From contig JASHSN010000032.1 of assembly GCA_030038695.1 (NCBI GenBank), positions 1-9,658 on the forward strand: a stretch of 9,658 nt of DNA, written 5' to 3'. Under the pieces are notes generated by a model. The model had not been told where the DNA came from and did no database searches. It saw only the letters and a program-made list of their open reading frames with translations. Positions 1-6,245 of this stretch are shown in pieces (position 1 is the first letter of the stretch; each line of letters opens with the position of its first letter). The DNA is from Nitrososphaeraceae archaeon (GTDB lineage Archaea > Thermoproteota > Nitrososphaeria > Nitrososphaerales > Nitrososphaeraceae). A program made the translations under genes and the position numbers.

Positions 1-1
1 G

Positions 2-826
2 GGAAAAGTTAAGGATATTTATGAATTGGAAAACGGGAATTTATTGTTCCATTTTTCAGATCGAATTTCCGCATTCGATATACAAATGACGAATCTGGTC
101 CCTAGGAAAGGAGAAGTTTTGTGTAAATTTACCGAATTTTGGTTTAACTCACTAAATGTTAAGAATCACATGATCAGACTCCACGATAAAGACAAGATGG
201 AGGTAAAACGATTGGAAATGATTCCAATAGAATGCGTAGTACGGGGTTATCTGTACGGAAGTCTGTTCGAGCGACTAAACAAATCCGCTAATGACAATGC
301 TATTTCAACCAATTTTACACCGGTAAAGGCGGCGCGATTACCAAATCCCGTTTTCGATCCAACTACGAAATCTGAAGAGCATGATATACCCGTAAAAAGA
401 GAAGATGCTGTACGTTCCGGAGTAATTTCAGATAATGATTTTGACTATCTTAAACAGACTTCAATTACTCTGTATAAAAAGATGAGCGACATAATTGAAA
501 AAAGCGGATTTATCATTGCTGATGTTAAAATTGAATATGGAAGGGATCCAGAAAGTGGTGATATCCTGCTAGGAGACTCAATAGGACCAGATGAATTTCG
601 CCTTTGGTTAAGATCTGATTATTCGCCAGGGAGAGATCAGGAAAGCTTCGATAAACAACTGCTGAGAGACTGGCTTATAAAGACAGGCTTTAAGAAAACG
701 GTTGATAGTTCAATGAGGGATGGGGTAAAAATCGTTCCTCCTGTGATACCACCACAGTTACTTAGCGAAATAACGAAACGGTACCTGTGGGCTTATGAAC
801 AGATCACTCGTAATAAGATTCTCTAG
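2..826 (+). CDS. purC: Phosphoribosylaminoimidazole-succinocarboxamide synthase (SAICAR synthetase), 5' end outside the window
   Basis: PurC joins CAIR to aspartate using ATP, giving SAICAR in cytoplasmic de novo purine synthesis. The reading frame is open from base 2 and begins with GKVKDIYE, the conserved nucleotide-loop start of the family, so only about 10-15 N-terminal residues should be missing. A TTG at 26 is an internal leucine codon, not the start. Seen in order: SDRISAFD; the signature IECVVRGYLYGS near the middle of the N-terminal half; ADVKIEYG followed by GDSIGPDEFRLW (metal and substrate region); then PGRDQESFDKQLLRDWL, and a closing PP-rich segment and RYLWAYEQIT, typical of the C-terminus. 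The gene ends at TAG 824-826, 6 bp before the stop of the convergent DUF371 gene. A T-rich stretch just after the stop (about 829-839) could help termination. It has no functional link to the neighbouring genes that I can see. Confidence 0.95.
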   Translation, partial: GKVKDIYELENGNLLFHFSDRISAFDIQMTNLVPRKGEVLCKFTEFWFNSLNVKNHMIRLHDKDKMEVKRLEMIPIECVVRGYLYGSLFERLNKSANDNAISTNFTPVKAARLPNPVFDPTTKSEEHDIPVKREDAVRSGVISDNDFDYLKQTSITLYKKMSDIIEKSGFIIADVKIEYGRDPESGDILLGDSIGPDEFRLWLRSDYSPGRDQESFDKQLLRDWLIKTGFKKTVDSSMRDGVKIVPPVIPPQLLSEITKRYLWAYEQITRNKIL

Positions 827-832
827 GGTTTT

Positions 833-1252
833 CTATTCTACCCCTATTCTTAATAGCCCTTGAATTTGCGGGTTTCTCAATAAATATACCAAATCGCGAG
901 GTATATCTGAGGAACTTTTGTTGCACGACACTGCAACTGTTCTAGGACACGCAAAGTTTGATTTACGAATTACTATGTCATGATCGTTTTGAAGAGATAG
1001 GCGCGAATCACTTCGTCCGTCAATTGCGAAGTGTAAATCACTCACTTCAATTTCTATCTTTACGACCAAATTTGGTTGCCATAGCAGGTCCCTCAACGCC
1101 GGTTTCAAATCCCTACATCCTTTGTTTGCGTTGACACCTATTATGCAATCTCCCCTTAGGCTGAGCCTCGGAGCTTTAGTTATCTCGATTGTCTTAGTAT
1201 GAGTACTAAGTACGTTTGGGTGGCCAGTAAAAGTAATTTCGTCTTGAATCAT
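833..1252 (-). CDS. DUF371 family protein, function unknown
   Basis: A 139-residue protein that I recognise as the archaeal DUF371 family from its start: FTGHPNVLSTHTKTIEITK followed by LSLRGDCIIGVNANKG. The family is small, conserved mostly in archaea, and has no established biochemical role that I can name. The N-terminal half carries the conserved GHPNV and RGDCIIGV motifs (about residues 10-45). The middle predicts alternating beta strands, and the C-terminus (RDLVYLLRNPQIQGLL) looks helical. There is no signal peptide or membrane segment, so it is probably cytosolic. The ATG at 1252 directly precedes the conserved region, so the start fits. It is convergent with purC and divergent from psmA, with which it may share an AT-rich promoter region. 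Family call fairly secure; function unknown. Confidence 0.85.
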   Translation of the reverse strand: MIQDEITFTGHPNVLSTHTKTIEITKAPRLSLRGDCIIGVNANKGCRDLKPALRDLLWQPNLVVKIEIEVSDLHFAIDGRSDSRLSLQNDHDIVIRKSNFACPRTVAVSCNKSSSDIPRDLVYLLRNPQIQGLLRIGVE

Positions 1253-1280
1253 GGCCTTAGATAAATGAGTTAATTAAGGT

Positions 1281-1290
1281 AAATTTAAAT
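1281..1290. promoter_or_regulatory. AT-rich TATA-like element between divergent DUF371 and psmA
   Basis: The 66-bp divergent gap contains aaatttaaat, which includes the palindrome atttaaat at 1283-1290. Its centre lies about 33 bp from the psmA TTG (1319) and about 33 bp from the DUF371 ATG (1252). The element is TATA-like on both strands, so it could serve either or both genes with very short leaders (under about 10 nt). A second AT palindrome, ttaattaa at 1270-1277, is closer to DUF371. Transcription starts are inferred only. Confidence 0.5.
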
Positions 1291-1318
1291 TAAACATTAC
1301 GAAGTAGTTAAAAATGAA

Positions 1319-2056
1319 TTGTTACCAGCAGCAGCAGGTTATGATCGTGCAATTACAGTATTTTCACCTGATGGTAGGCTTTATCAAGTCGAATATGCAA
1401 TCGAGACAGTAAGACGAGGAACGCTAGCCATTGGAATAAAAAGTAAAGACGGGGTAATTTTAGCGGTCGAAGAAAAGGCGAGAAAGTTGCAGATATCGGA
1501 TGTAACTCAAAAAATATTTCAAGTTGACGATCATATAGGAGTAGCAGCGGCAGGGTACATCCCTGATGCTAGAACACAGGTCGACCATGCCAGGTTCTTT
1601 GCGCAGAGTAATAGGTTAATATACGATGAGCCAGTCGACGTCGAAGGCGTAGCGAAAAACATCGCGGACATGGCACAGCAATTCACGCAATATGCTGGTG
1701 TTAGGCCATTTGGAGTAGCGCTCATCCTTGCAGGCGTTGACAAAAGTGGTGCGGCCTTATATTTGACCGATCCGAGTGGTACTTACATCGGTTATGATGC
1801 TGTCGCAATTGGTGCAGGCAGTGACCAGGTTACTGAATTTCTAGAAAAGAGCTATAAGGAGAATATGTCGATGGATGAAGGTGGTGCTCTCGCAATGGAA
1901 TCTATTTCACTAGTAAGTGAAGAGAAAACTGGTACAAGACACGTCAAAATGGCAATTATATCTCATGATACTAAAACGATGAGAAAAGTCGAAGAAGAAG
2001 AGATTGAAAGGTATGCTGCTATGGCCAAAAGCAAACAGGCCGGTCACGGTAGCTAG
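1319..2056 (+). CDS. psmA: 20S proteasome alpha subunit
   Basis: Alpha subunits form the outer heptameric rings of the archaeal 20S proteasome, gate the channel and dock the ATPase (PAN or Cdc48-type). Residues 7-27 match the proteasome alpha signature (GYDRAITVFSPDGRLYQVEY), the N-terminal segment that builds the gate. The 245-residue length is normal. Lys65 (in VTQKIF) lies where Thermoplasma alpha has the pocket lysine that binds the ATPase C-terminus; this is my alignment by eye. QYAGVRPFGVALILAGVD and YKENMSMDE follow in family order. There is no propeptide or catalytic threonine, as expected for an alpha subunit. The start must be TTG 1319: the frame is closed by TAA at 1286-1288 and offers no ATG or GTG before it; an ATG at 1314 is out of frame. 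The C-terminal 15 residues are charged and flexible. No proteasome beta gene is in the window. Confidence 0.96.
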   Translation: MLPAAAGYDRAITVFSPDGRLYQVEYAIETVRRGTLAIGIKSKDGVILAVEEKARKLQISDVTQKIFQVDDHIGVAAAGYIPDARTQVDHARFFAQSNRLIYDEPVDVEGVAKNIADMAQQFTQYAGVRPFGVALILAGVDKSGAALYLTDPSGTYIGYDAVAIGAGSDQVTEFLEKSYKENMSMDEGGALAMESISLVSEEKTGTRHVKMAIISHDTKTMRKVEEEEIERYAAMAKSKQAGHGS

Positions 2057-2120
2057 CAATTCAGAATATGTTAATGTGCGAAGAAAAGGCGCCGAAATTA
2101 GTTGATCGTGACTAGTAAGA

Positions 2121-2130
2121 TATATAAATA
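2121..2130 (+). promoter_or_regulatory. TATA box upstream of the SPOUT gene and r-protein cluster
   Basis: tatataaata is a near-consensus archaeal TATA element preceded by a purine-rich stretch (taaga) at the BRE position. It predicts transcription start near 2150. It lies 168 bp before the next confident start codon (2298). It could drive the SPOUT methyltransferase and possibly read through into the ribosomal genes. Confidence 0.6.
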
Positions 2131-2266
2131 GACGCCCTGTACGTGGTTAAACTCGCGTTTACTTGATATGAGGGCTATAAGCAAAGGTATGAAAGATGCG
2201 AATTAGGAAACTCTCAGGATTTTATTCCCTTTACTTAGAGAAGTGTTATTTTCAGCGAATTCATGC

Positions 2267-2280
2267 GACGTGTACACGTC
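2267..2280. repeat. Perfect 14-bp palindrome just upstream of the SPOUT start codon
   Basis: gacgtgtacacgtc equals its own reverse complement. It ends 17 bp before the ATG at 2298. On DNA it would suit a dimeric regulator; on RNA it could form a 5-bp stem with a GUAC loop near the ribosome landing site. It also lies inside a 12-codon ORF. The base sequence is certain; any function is inferred. Confidence 0.55.
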
Positions 2281-2297
2281 CACAGGCTACCCGATGA

Positions 2298-3146
2298 ATG
2301 AGCAATAGATATATTCCAAATCTTTGGATAGCCATTCCGGATTCTTCACTTTCAGATGAGCAAACAAGAAGAGATAAGACCGTAAAGGTATGTCAATTCG
2401 CAAGGGCATGTTCTATTTTCCGTGTAAAAAAAATATATATATATCATGATAGAACAATTGAAAGCTCCGCAGATCTTTCCCTTTTAAAGATCGTTTTGCG
2501 TTACCTTGATACGCCACAGTATTTAAGAAAATCGTTGTATCCTCGTACAAATCAACTTGAATACGCAGGTATTCTCCATCCAATCAATGCCCCACATCAT
2601 CGTGATAGGCAAAGGATCAGAGATGTCAAATTGGGGGATGTACGAGTAGGAGTAATTGTAAAGGCCGGAGATGGATTGCGTGCCGATGTAGGTCTAAGTG
2701 ATCTTGTTCCATTTGAAGGATCCGGCTTTCATGGGAAAAAGGTTAATGTAAAAATCATTTCTACTTACCCATCGCTCAGAGGTAAAGAGGCCTCGCAACA
2801 AGATATCAAAGAATATTGGGGGTATGAAGTACTAGAAGTACACGATCTTAGCAAGCTTTTAGAATCAGCCTTGAATACTCAGATTTTAATTACGTCTAAA
2901 AAGGGCAGTTACCTTAAGGATAAGGAGGCTCAAATCTTAGCAGGCATCAAAGCATTCAGGAATTTTTTGATAGTTTTCGGTACACCAAAAAAAGGGGTAG
3001 ACGAAATGCTAGCGTCGGAAGGTAGTAGTATTAATGTTTACAAGTATGTACTCAATATGTTTCCCTTTCAGGCAACAAAAACTGTCAGATTAGAAGAAGC
3101 AATATTGGGCTCGCTCTCTATCCTGAACCATGTTATTTCAAAGTAG
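2298..3146 (+). CDS. SPOUT-family RNA methyltransferase (COG2106 / MTH1 / SPOUT1-like)
   Basis: A 282-residue protein of the archaeal/eukaryotic SPOUT family with an inserted OB-fold, represented by MTH1 of Methanothermobacter and human SPOUT1 (C9orf114), which is linked to uridine N3 methylation of large-subunit rRNA. Seen: an N-terminal Rossmann-like half with ACSIFRVKKIYIYHD (about residues 36-50); YLDTPQYLRKSLYP and YAGILHPINAPHH (about 73-100), the strongest family motif; a beta-rich insert around 110-160 (VRVGVIVKAGDGLRADVGL) matching the OB-fold; and a C-terminal knot region ending with LIVFGTPKKGVDEML, where SAM should bind. In-frame TGA at 2295-2297 makes ATG 2298 the first possible start. 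No Shine-Dalgarno is seen. In Methanothermobacter the same gene also precedes L3, supporting a role on rRNA near the peptidyl transferase centre. Exact target here is inferred. Confidence 0.88.
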   Translation: MSNRYIPNLWIAIPDSSLSDEQTRRDKTVKVCQFARACSIFRVKKIYIYHDRTIESSADLSLLKIVLRYLDTPQYLRKSLYPRTNQLEYAGILHPINAPHHRDRQRIRDVKLGDVRVGVIVKAGDGLRADVGLSDLVPFEGSGFHGKKVNVKIISTYPSLRGKEASQQDIKEYWGYEVLEVHDLSKLLESALNTQILITSKKGSYLKDKEAQILAGIKAFRNFLIVFGTPKKGVDEMLASEGSSINVYKYVLNMFPFQATKTVRLEEAILGSLSILNHVISK

Positions 3147-3183
3147 TGTATTAGGCTGCTGTGACAGGTAATGTGGGAATATG

Positions 3184-3193
3184 ATTATTAAAG
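3184..3193 (+). promoter_or_regulatory. Possible TATA element for the L3-led cluster
   Basis: attattaaag is centred about 31 bp upstream of the L3 ATG (3219), about right for a promoter giving a very short leader. The match to TTTAWA is imperfect, and the cluster could equally be read through from 2121, so this is tentative. Confidence 0.35.
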
Positions 3194-3218
3194 GGCAGGC
3201 GCAGATACATTGGTCTGT

Positions 3219-4211
3219 ATGGGCCATCGCAAGTACAGTGCTCCGAGACGAGGTAGTATTGCCTTTAGACCAAGAGCTAGAGCTAAAAGTATCGAATCAA
3301 GGCTACGAAACTGGCCTCAGGCTGAAGAGAAACCAAACCTATCTGGTTTTGCGGGCTTTAAAGCAGGAATGATACACGTTCTTACTATCGACGATCGGGA
3401 AAAAACTCCAAACTTTGGCAAGCATTTCTTAAATCCAAGTACAGTCCTTGTTACACCACCAGTTAAAATAATTGGTATTCGCGCTTATTCCGAAGATTAT
3501 TATGGAAAACATGTCCTTTTTGATTTTTACTCAAAAGATCCACCCAAATATCTCCCTCGAAAATTTACTGCCAAAGCTGACGAAGAAAAACTCGTGAACT
3601 CTGAATCGAAGCTCGATAAGGCAATGTCTGTAGTAGCAGTCGTTGCTGTTATGCCACGTGATGCGAACCTTTCACAAAAAAAGCCATTTGTCTTCGAAAT
3701 TCCTGTAACAGGGAAGGATGTAAAATCTAGGTTTGATTACTTGAAGAGTATCCTCGGCAAAGAAATTCGAGTCAGTGACGTTTTTCAAGTAGGGCAATTC
3801 ATAGATGTATCTGCTATCACAAGGGGGAAGGGAGTTGAGGGTCCTATTACGAGGTTTGGCGTAAAGAGAAAACAACACAAATCTAGGAAAAGTGTGCGTG
3901 CTGTTGGCACGTTGGGTCCTATATCGCCAGCAGTAGTAATGTATACGGTTCCGAGACAGGGTCAGAGAGGTTTTCATCAGCGAGTTGAATACAATAAGCG
4001 AATCCTTGTGATATCAAACACCGAGAAGAGCACAGAGTTAGTTAATCCGAATGGCGGATTCAAGCACTTCGGCCTGGTGCAAGGCGATTACATGGTTCTA
4101 AAGGGTTCAGTGGCAGGTGTTCCTAAGAGACTGGTCAAAATGCGGCAACCTATACGCAATTTCCAGAAAAAGATACTCGAACCGAAGATACTGGAGGTAG
4201 TCGTCCAATGA
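3219..4211 (+). CDS. rpl3: 50S ribosomal protein L3 (uL3)
   Basis: uL3 is an early-assembling large-subunit protein whose extension reaches the peptidyl transferase centre. The start MGHRKYSAPRRGSIAF is the conserved archaeal/eukaryotic L3 N-terminus, so ATG 3219 is chosen. A TTG at 3210 would add only MVC and has no better ribosome site. The protein is 330 residues, normal for archaea. The L3 core is seen at VFQVGQFIDVSAITRGKG (about residues 190-207), then ITRFGVKRKQHKSRKSVRA and GQRGFHQRVEYNKRIL, the basic loop that penetrates 23S rRNA. It follows the SPOUT gene by 72 bp and overlaps L4 by ATGA (4208-4211), so the two are probably translationally coupled. Other frames over its 5' end are shadows. 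Confidence 0.97.
   Translation: MGHRKYSAPRRGSIAFRPRARAKSIESRLRNWPQAEEKPNLSGFAGFKAGMIHVLTIDDREKTPNFGKHFLNPSTVLVTPPVKIIGIRAYSEDYYGKHVLFDFYSKDPPKYLPRKFTAKADEEKLVNSESKLDKAMSVVAVVAVMPRDANLSQKKPFVFEIPVTGKDVKSRFDYLKSILGKEIRVSDVFQVGQFIDVSAITRGKGVEGPITRFGVKRKQHKSRKSVRAVGTLGPISPAVVMYTVPRQGQRGFHQRVEYNKRILVISNTEKSTELVNPNGGFKHFGLVQGDYMVLKGSVAGVPKRLVKMRQPIRNFQKKILEPKILEVVVQ
4193..4198 (+). promoter_or_regulatory. Shine-Dalgarno site for L4
   Basis: ggaggt lies 9 nt before the L4 ATG (4208), inside the 3' end of L3. It complements the CCUCC end of archaeal 16S rRNA and supports the ATGA-overlap start. Confidence 0.75.
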
Positions 4212-5020
4212 GTTTGAACGTGGGAGTATTTGATCTTGACGGTCGCGAGAAGAATACAACCATATTGCCCGAAGTCTTCAAAAGCGCTTACAGACCAGAT
4301 GTCATACATAAGGTCTGTGTAAATATGTTATCACACAGATTTCAGAGACAGGGTCGTTATCCAGCAGCAGGCGAAATGGTTAGTGCCGAGTCGCGGAACA
4401 CTGGTCTAGGTATGGCAAGAATTGCTAGAGCGCGAGGAGATGGTTTTCCACGGGCAGGACAAGCAGCAGCAGTCGCAGGGGTGAGACATGGGAGAGTAGC
4501 ACATCCGCCTGAATCTTGGAGAAAAATATACAAGAAGGTAAATAAGAAGGAGAAAAATCTGGCATTGCGGTCGGCCATTGCAGCGACTGGAAGAAGAGAC
4601 TTGATAGAAAAACGCGGGCACAAGGTAGGAGCCATTTCAAATTTTCCCATAGTTGTCTCTAGTGATCTTGAATCAGTTTCAAAGGCAAAAGATCTTAAAA
4701 AGATCTTGGTCAGTTTGGGCATGAGTGAAGACCTTGATAGAACAGATTCATCTCGGAAGGTCAGATCAGGCTTAGCCAGACGAAGGGGACGCAAAAACCG
4801 CGTTGGGTATAGCGCATTGGTTGTTACAGGAAGCGAAAATGATAAGATATGCCAGGTATCGGGCTCTCTCCCAGGAGTCCATGTAAGGAGTGTGAGAAAA
4901 CTCAGTGTACTAGACTTAGCTCCCGGGTCCAGACAGATTCGGTTGACAATATATTCAGAAAACGCTATCGAGAAACTAAGAGGCGTTAGGCAATACAAGG
5001 TGAGTGGGATTGGCATATGA
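4208..5020 (+). CDS. rpl4: 50S ribosomal protein L4 (uL4, archaeal L4e type)
   Basis: uL4 binds 23S rRNA and sends a long loop into the peptide exit tunnel. The 270-residue protein shows the archaeal layout: a short N-terminal strand region, SHRFQRQGRYPAAGE, then the tunnel loop with SAESRNTGLGMARIARARG, RAGQAAAVAGVRHGRVAHPP (about residues 60-110), followed by KKVNKKEKNLALRSAIAATG. The C-terminal half carries ESVSKAKDLKKILVSLGMSEDL and a basic stretch RSGLARRRGRKNR typical of this family. ATG 4208 has a good Shine-Dalgarno 9 nt upstream and overlaps the L3 stop. The 3' end overlaps L23 by ATGA (5017-5020). In bacteria L4 can repress its own operon; nothing here shows whether that applies. 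Confidence 0.97.
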   Translation: MSLNVGVFDLDGREKNTTILPEVFKSAYRPDVIHKVCVNMLSHRFQRQGRYPAAGEMVSAESRNTGLGMARIARARGDGFPRAGQAAAVAGVRHGRVAHPPESWRKIYKKVNKKEKNLALRSAIAATGRRDLIEKRGHKVGAISNFPIVVSSDLESVSKAKDLKKILVSLGMSEDLDRTDSSRKVRSGLARRRGRKNRVGYSALVVTGSENDKICQVSGSLPGVHVRSVRKLSVLDLAPGSRQIRLTIYSENAIEKLRGVRQYKVSGIGI

Positions 5021-5316
5021 GTAGAAGTAGCACTAGTCGGCTGGAAAACCTGACTCCTGAAGAAGCTAGGAGAATAATTATCAAACCGTACATGACTGAA
5101 AAAACCTTCAATCTTATAGAAGGTGAGAGCAAGATAGTGTTCATAGTAGATCTTCGTGCATCTAAGGAACACGTGAAGGCAGCAATAAAGACACTTTACG
5201 AGACAGACGCAGAGGAAGTCAATACTGTTAGAAGTATTCGAGGTAAGAAAGCAATAGTGAGATTTGCATCAGCTGAGAAAACAAGGGAACTTGCTACGTC
5301 TTTGGGCCTTGTATAG
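5017..5316 (+). CDS. rpl23: 50S ribosomal protein L23 (uL23)
   Basis: uL23 sits at the rim of the exit tunnel and is a docking point for SRP and nascent-chain factors. The 99-residue protein has the family core IIIKPYMTEKTFNLIE (about residues 20-36), then KIVFIVDLRASKEHVKAAIKTLYE and VNTVRSIRGKKAIVRFAS. Archaeal L23 usually begins close to the IxxPxxTEK motif, so the first about 17 residues (SRSSTSRLENLTPEEA) are a modest Ser/Arg/Glu-rich extension. ATG 5017 overlaps the L4 stop by ATGA, and an aaggtgag stretch about 12 nt upstream may serve as ribosome site. In most archaea L2 follows directly; here the next gene is S19, 42 bp downstream. Confidence 0.96.
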   Translation: MSRSSTSRLENLTPEEARRIIIKPYMTEKTFNLIEGESKIVFIVDLRASKEHVKAAIKTLYETDAEEVNTVRSIRGKKAIVRFASAEKTRELATSLGLV

Positions 5317-5327
5317 AACTCGTTAGA

Positions 5328-5335
5328 TTTAAAAG
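5328..5335 (+). promoter_or_regulatory. Internal TATA-like element before S19
   Basis: tttaaaag in the 42-bp gap between L23 and S19 is centred about 27 bp upstream of the S19 TTG start, the spacing expected for a leaderless archaeal transcript. No Shine-Dalgarno is present before S19, which fits leaderless initiation. Promoter activity is inferred from sequence and spacing only. Confidence 0.45.
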
Positions 5336-5358
5336 TAGCAGACAAGTGGCAAATATAG

Positions 5359-5766
5359 TTGGTTCGTGAATTCAAATTTAAGGGCCATTCGCCTGAACAA
5401 TTACAAACGTTATCGGTTGAAGCGTTAATACCGCTTTTGAATGCTCGTCAGAGAAGATCTCTTGATGAGAGAGTTGGAACGTATATGAATGATGAAAAGA
5501 GAAAACTGCGTGAGGAGATAAAGTTAGCACGAGAAGGCAAGCTTAAAGGGGATTTGAAGACTCATGTTCGTGATATGATTATTTTACCTGACATGATAGG
5601 ACTCAGTTTGAAAGTTCATAATGGGAAAGAATTTTCTGCAGTTAATATAAGGCCTGAAATGATAGGACATTATCTCGGTGAATATGCGATAACAAACAGA
5701 AGGGTGCAGCATGGCGCTCCTGGAGTCGGATCCTCCAGATCTTCTCTCTACGTACCACTCAAGTGA
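5359..5766 (+). CDS. rps19: 30S ribosomal protein S19 (uS19)
   Basis: uS19 lies in the head of the small subunit, pairs with S13 and contacts the A-site tRNA region. The 135-residue protein is archaeal-type, with the N-terminal FKFKGHSPEQLQTLSVEALIPLL and ARQRRSL, a charged helix (about residues 40-65), and the S19 signature THVRDMIILPDMIGLSLKVH followed by NGKEFSAVNIRPEMIGHYLGEY and the C-terminal RRVQHGAPG. The start must be TTG 5359: an in-frame TAG sits immediately before it (5356-5358) and the next in-frame ATG is well inside the conserved region. There is no Shine-Dalgarno, but a TATA-like element is at leaderless distance. L2, normally between L23 and S19, is not here. Confidence 0.96.
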   Translation: MVREFKFKGHSPEQLQTLSVEALIPLLNARQRRSLDERVGTYMNDEKRKLREEIKLAREGKLKGDLKTHVRDMIILPDMIGLSLKVHNGKEFSAVNIRPEMIGHYLGEYAITNRRVQHGAPGVGSSRSSLYVPLK

Positions 5767-5772
5767 TGCTGT

Positions 5773-6243
5773 ATGCCAAATTATTCATACGCGTTCCAAA
5801 AATTTGACAAAACCAAGCACGTGAGGGCAGCTCTAAGAGAAAAAAACATCTCCCCAAAGCATTCTAGAGAAGTCGCTTTAGCCATTAAAGGTGCTTCGAT
5901 CGAGAAAGCACGTGAATTTCTTGAGAACGTTATCGCAAGGAAGATAGCAGTACCGTATAGACGGTACAATAATGAAGTAGCTCATAGATCAAATATCCGA
6001 GATGGTTTTTTTGCTGGGAGATTTCCACAAAAAACTGCTAAAGAATACTTGAAACTTCTTGATAATCTCGAATCTAACGCAGAATACAAAGGCATGGATC
6101 TTGATAGACTGAGGATCATCAGTGCCGTCGTTCACAGGGGTACAAAACTTGAACGATTCACTCCCAGGGCAATGGGAAGAACCAGTCCGAAAATTGGTGT
6201 ACTAGTCCATGTGGAATTGGTAGCAAAGGAAGGTCTAGCATAA
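5773..6243 (+). CDS. rpl22: 50S ribosomal protein L22 (uL22)
   Basis: uL22 contacts all domains of 23S rRNA and lines the exit tunnel with a long beta hairpin. The 156-residue length is the usual archaeal/eukaryotic size. Seen: YSYAFQKFDKTKHVRAALRE (the start typical of archaeal L22), ISPKHSREVALAIKGASIEKA, then VPYRRYNNEVAHRS, and the hairpin RGTKLERFTPRAMGRTSPK (about residues 121-140) that enters the tunnel. ATG 5773 starts 6 bp after the S19 stop; an ATG at 5766 is in another frame. S3 follows after 2 bp. No anomalies seen. Confidence 0.97.
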   Translation: MPNYSYAFQKFDKTKHVRAALREKNISPKHSREVALAIKGASIEKAREFLENVIARKIAVPYRRYNNEVAHRSNIRDGFFAGRFPQKTAKEYLKLLDNLESNAEYKGMDLDRLRIISAVVHRGTKLERFTPRAMGRTSPKIGVLVHVELVAKEGLA

Positions 6244-6245
6244 AA

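Larger units (their letters stand above)
2057..2297. other. Intergenic region with promoter and apparent long leader
   Basis: These 241 bp lie between psmA and the SPOUT methyltransferase gene. I see no tRNA (no TTCRANNC-like T-loop on either strand) and no ORF of convincing length. It holds a strong TATA box (2121-2130), a weak 5-bp hairpin at 2148-2161 (TAAAC-loop-GTTTA), a 12-codon ORF at 2168-2206, a second 12-codon ORF at 2263-2301 that overlaps the next start codon by ATGA, and a perfect 14-bp palindrome (2267-2280). If the TATA box is the promoter, the leader is about 145 nt, long for an archaeal mRNA. Confidence 0.6.

Noticed and set aside
2057..2297. tRNA or other known structural RNA in the psmA-SPOUT gap
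   Set aside because: No T-loop consensus, acceptor pairing or box C/D-like pair could be found on either strand by eye.
2426..2444. A8 run followed by alternating TA inside the SPOUT gene, TATA-like
   Set aside because: It encodes the conserved Lys-Lys-Ile-Tyr-Ile-Tyr segment and no gene starts downstream at promoter distance.
3181..3372. 63-codon plus-strand ORF overlapping the L3 start
   Set aside because: It is out of frame with L3, resembles no family I know, and is covered by the strongly conserved L3 N-terminus.
4357..5172. 271-codon minus-strand ORF opposite L4 and L23
   Set aside because: Long, but an antisense shadow of two certain ribosomal genes; its translation is low-complexity with no family motif.
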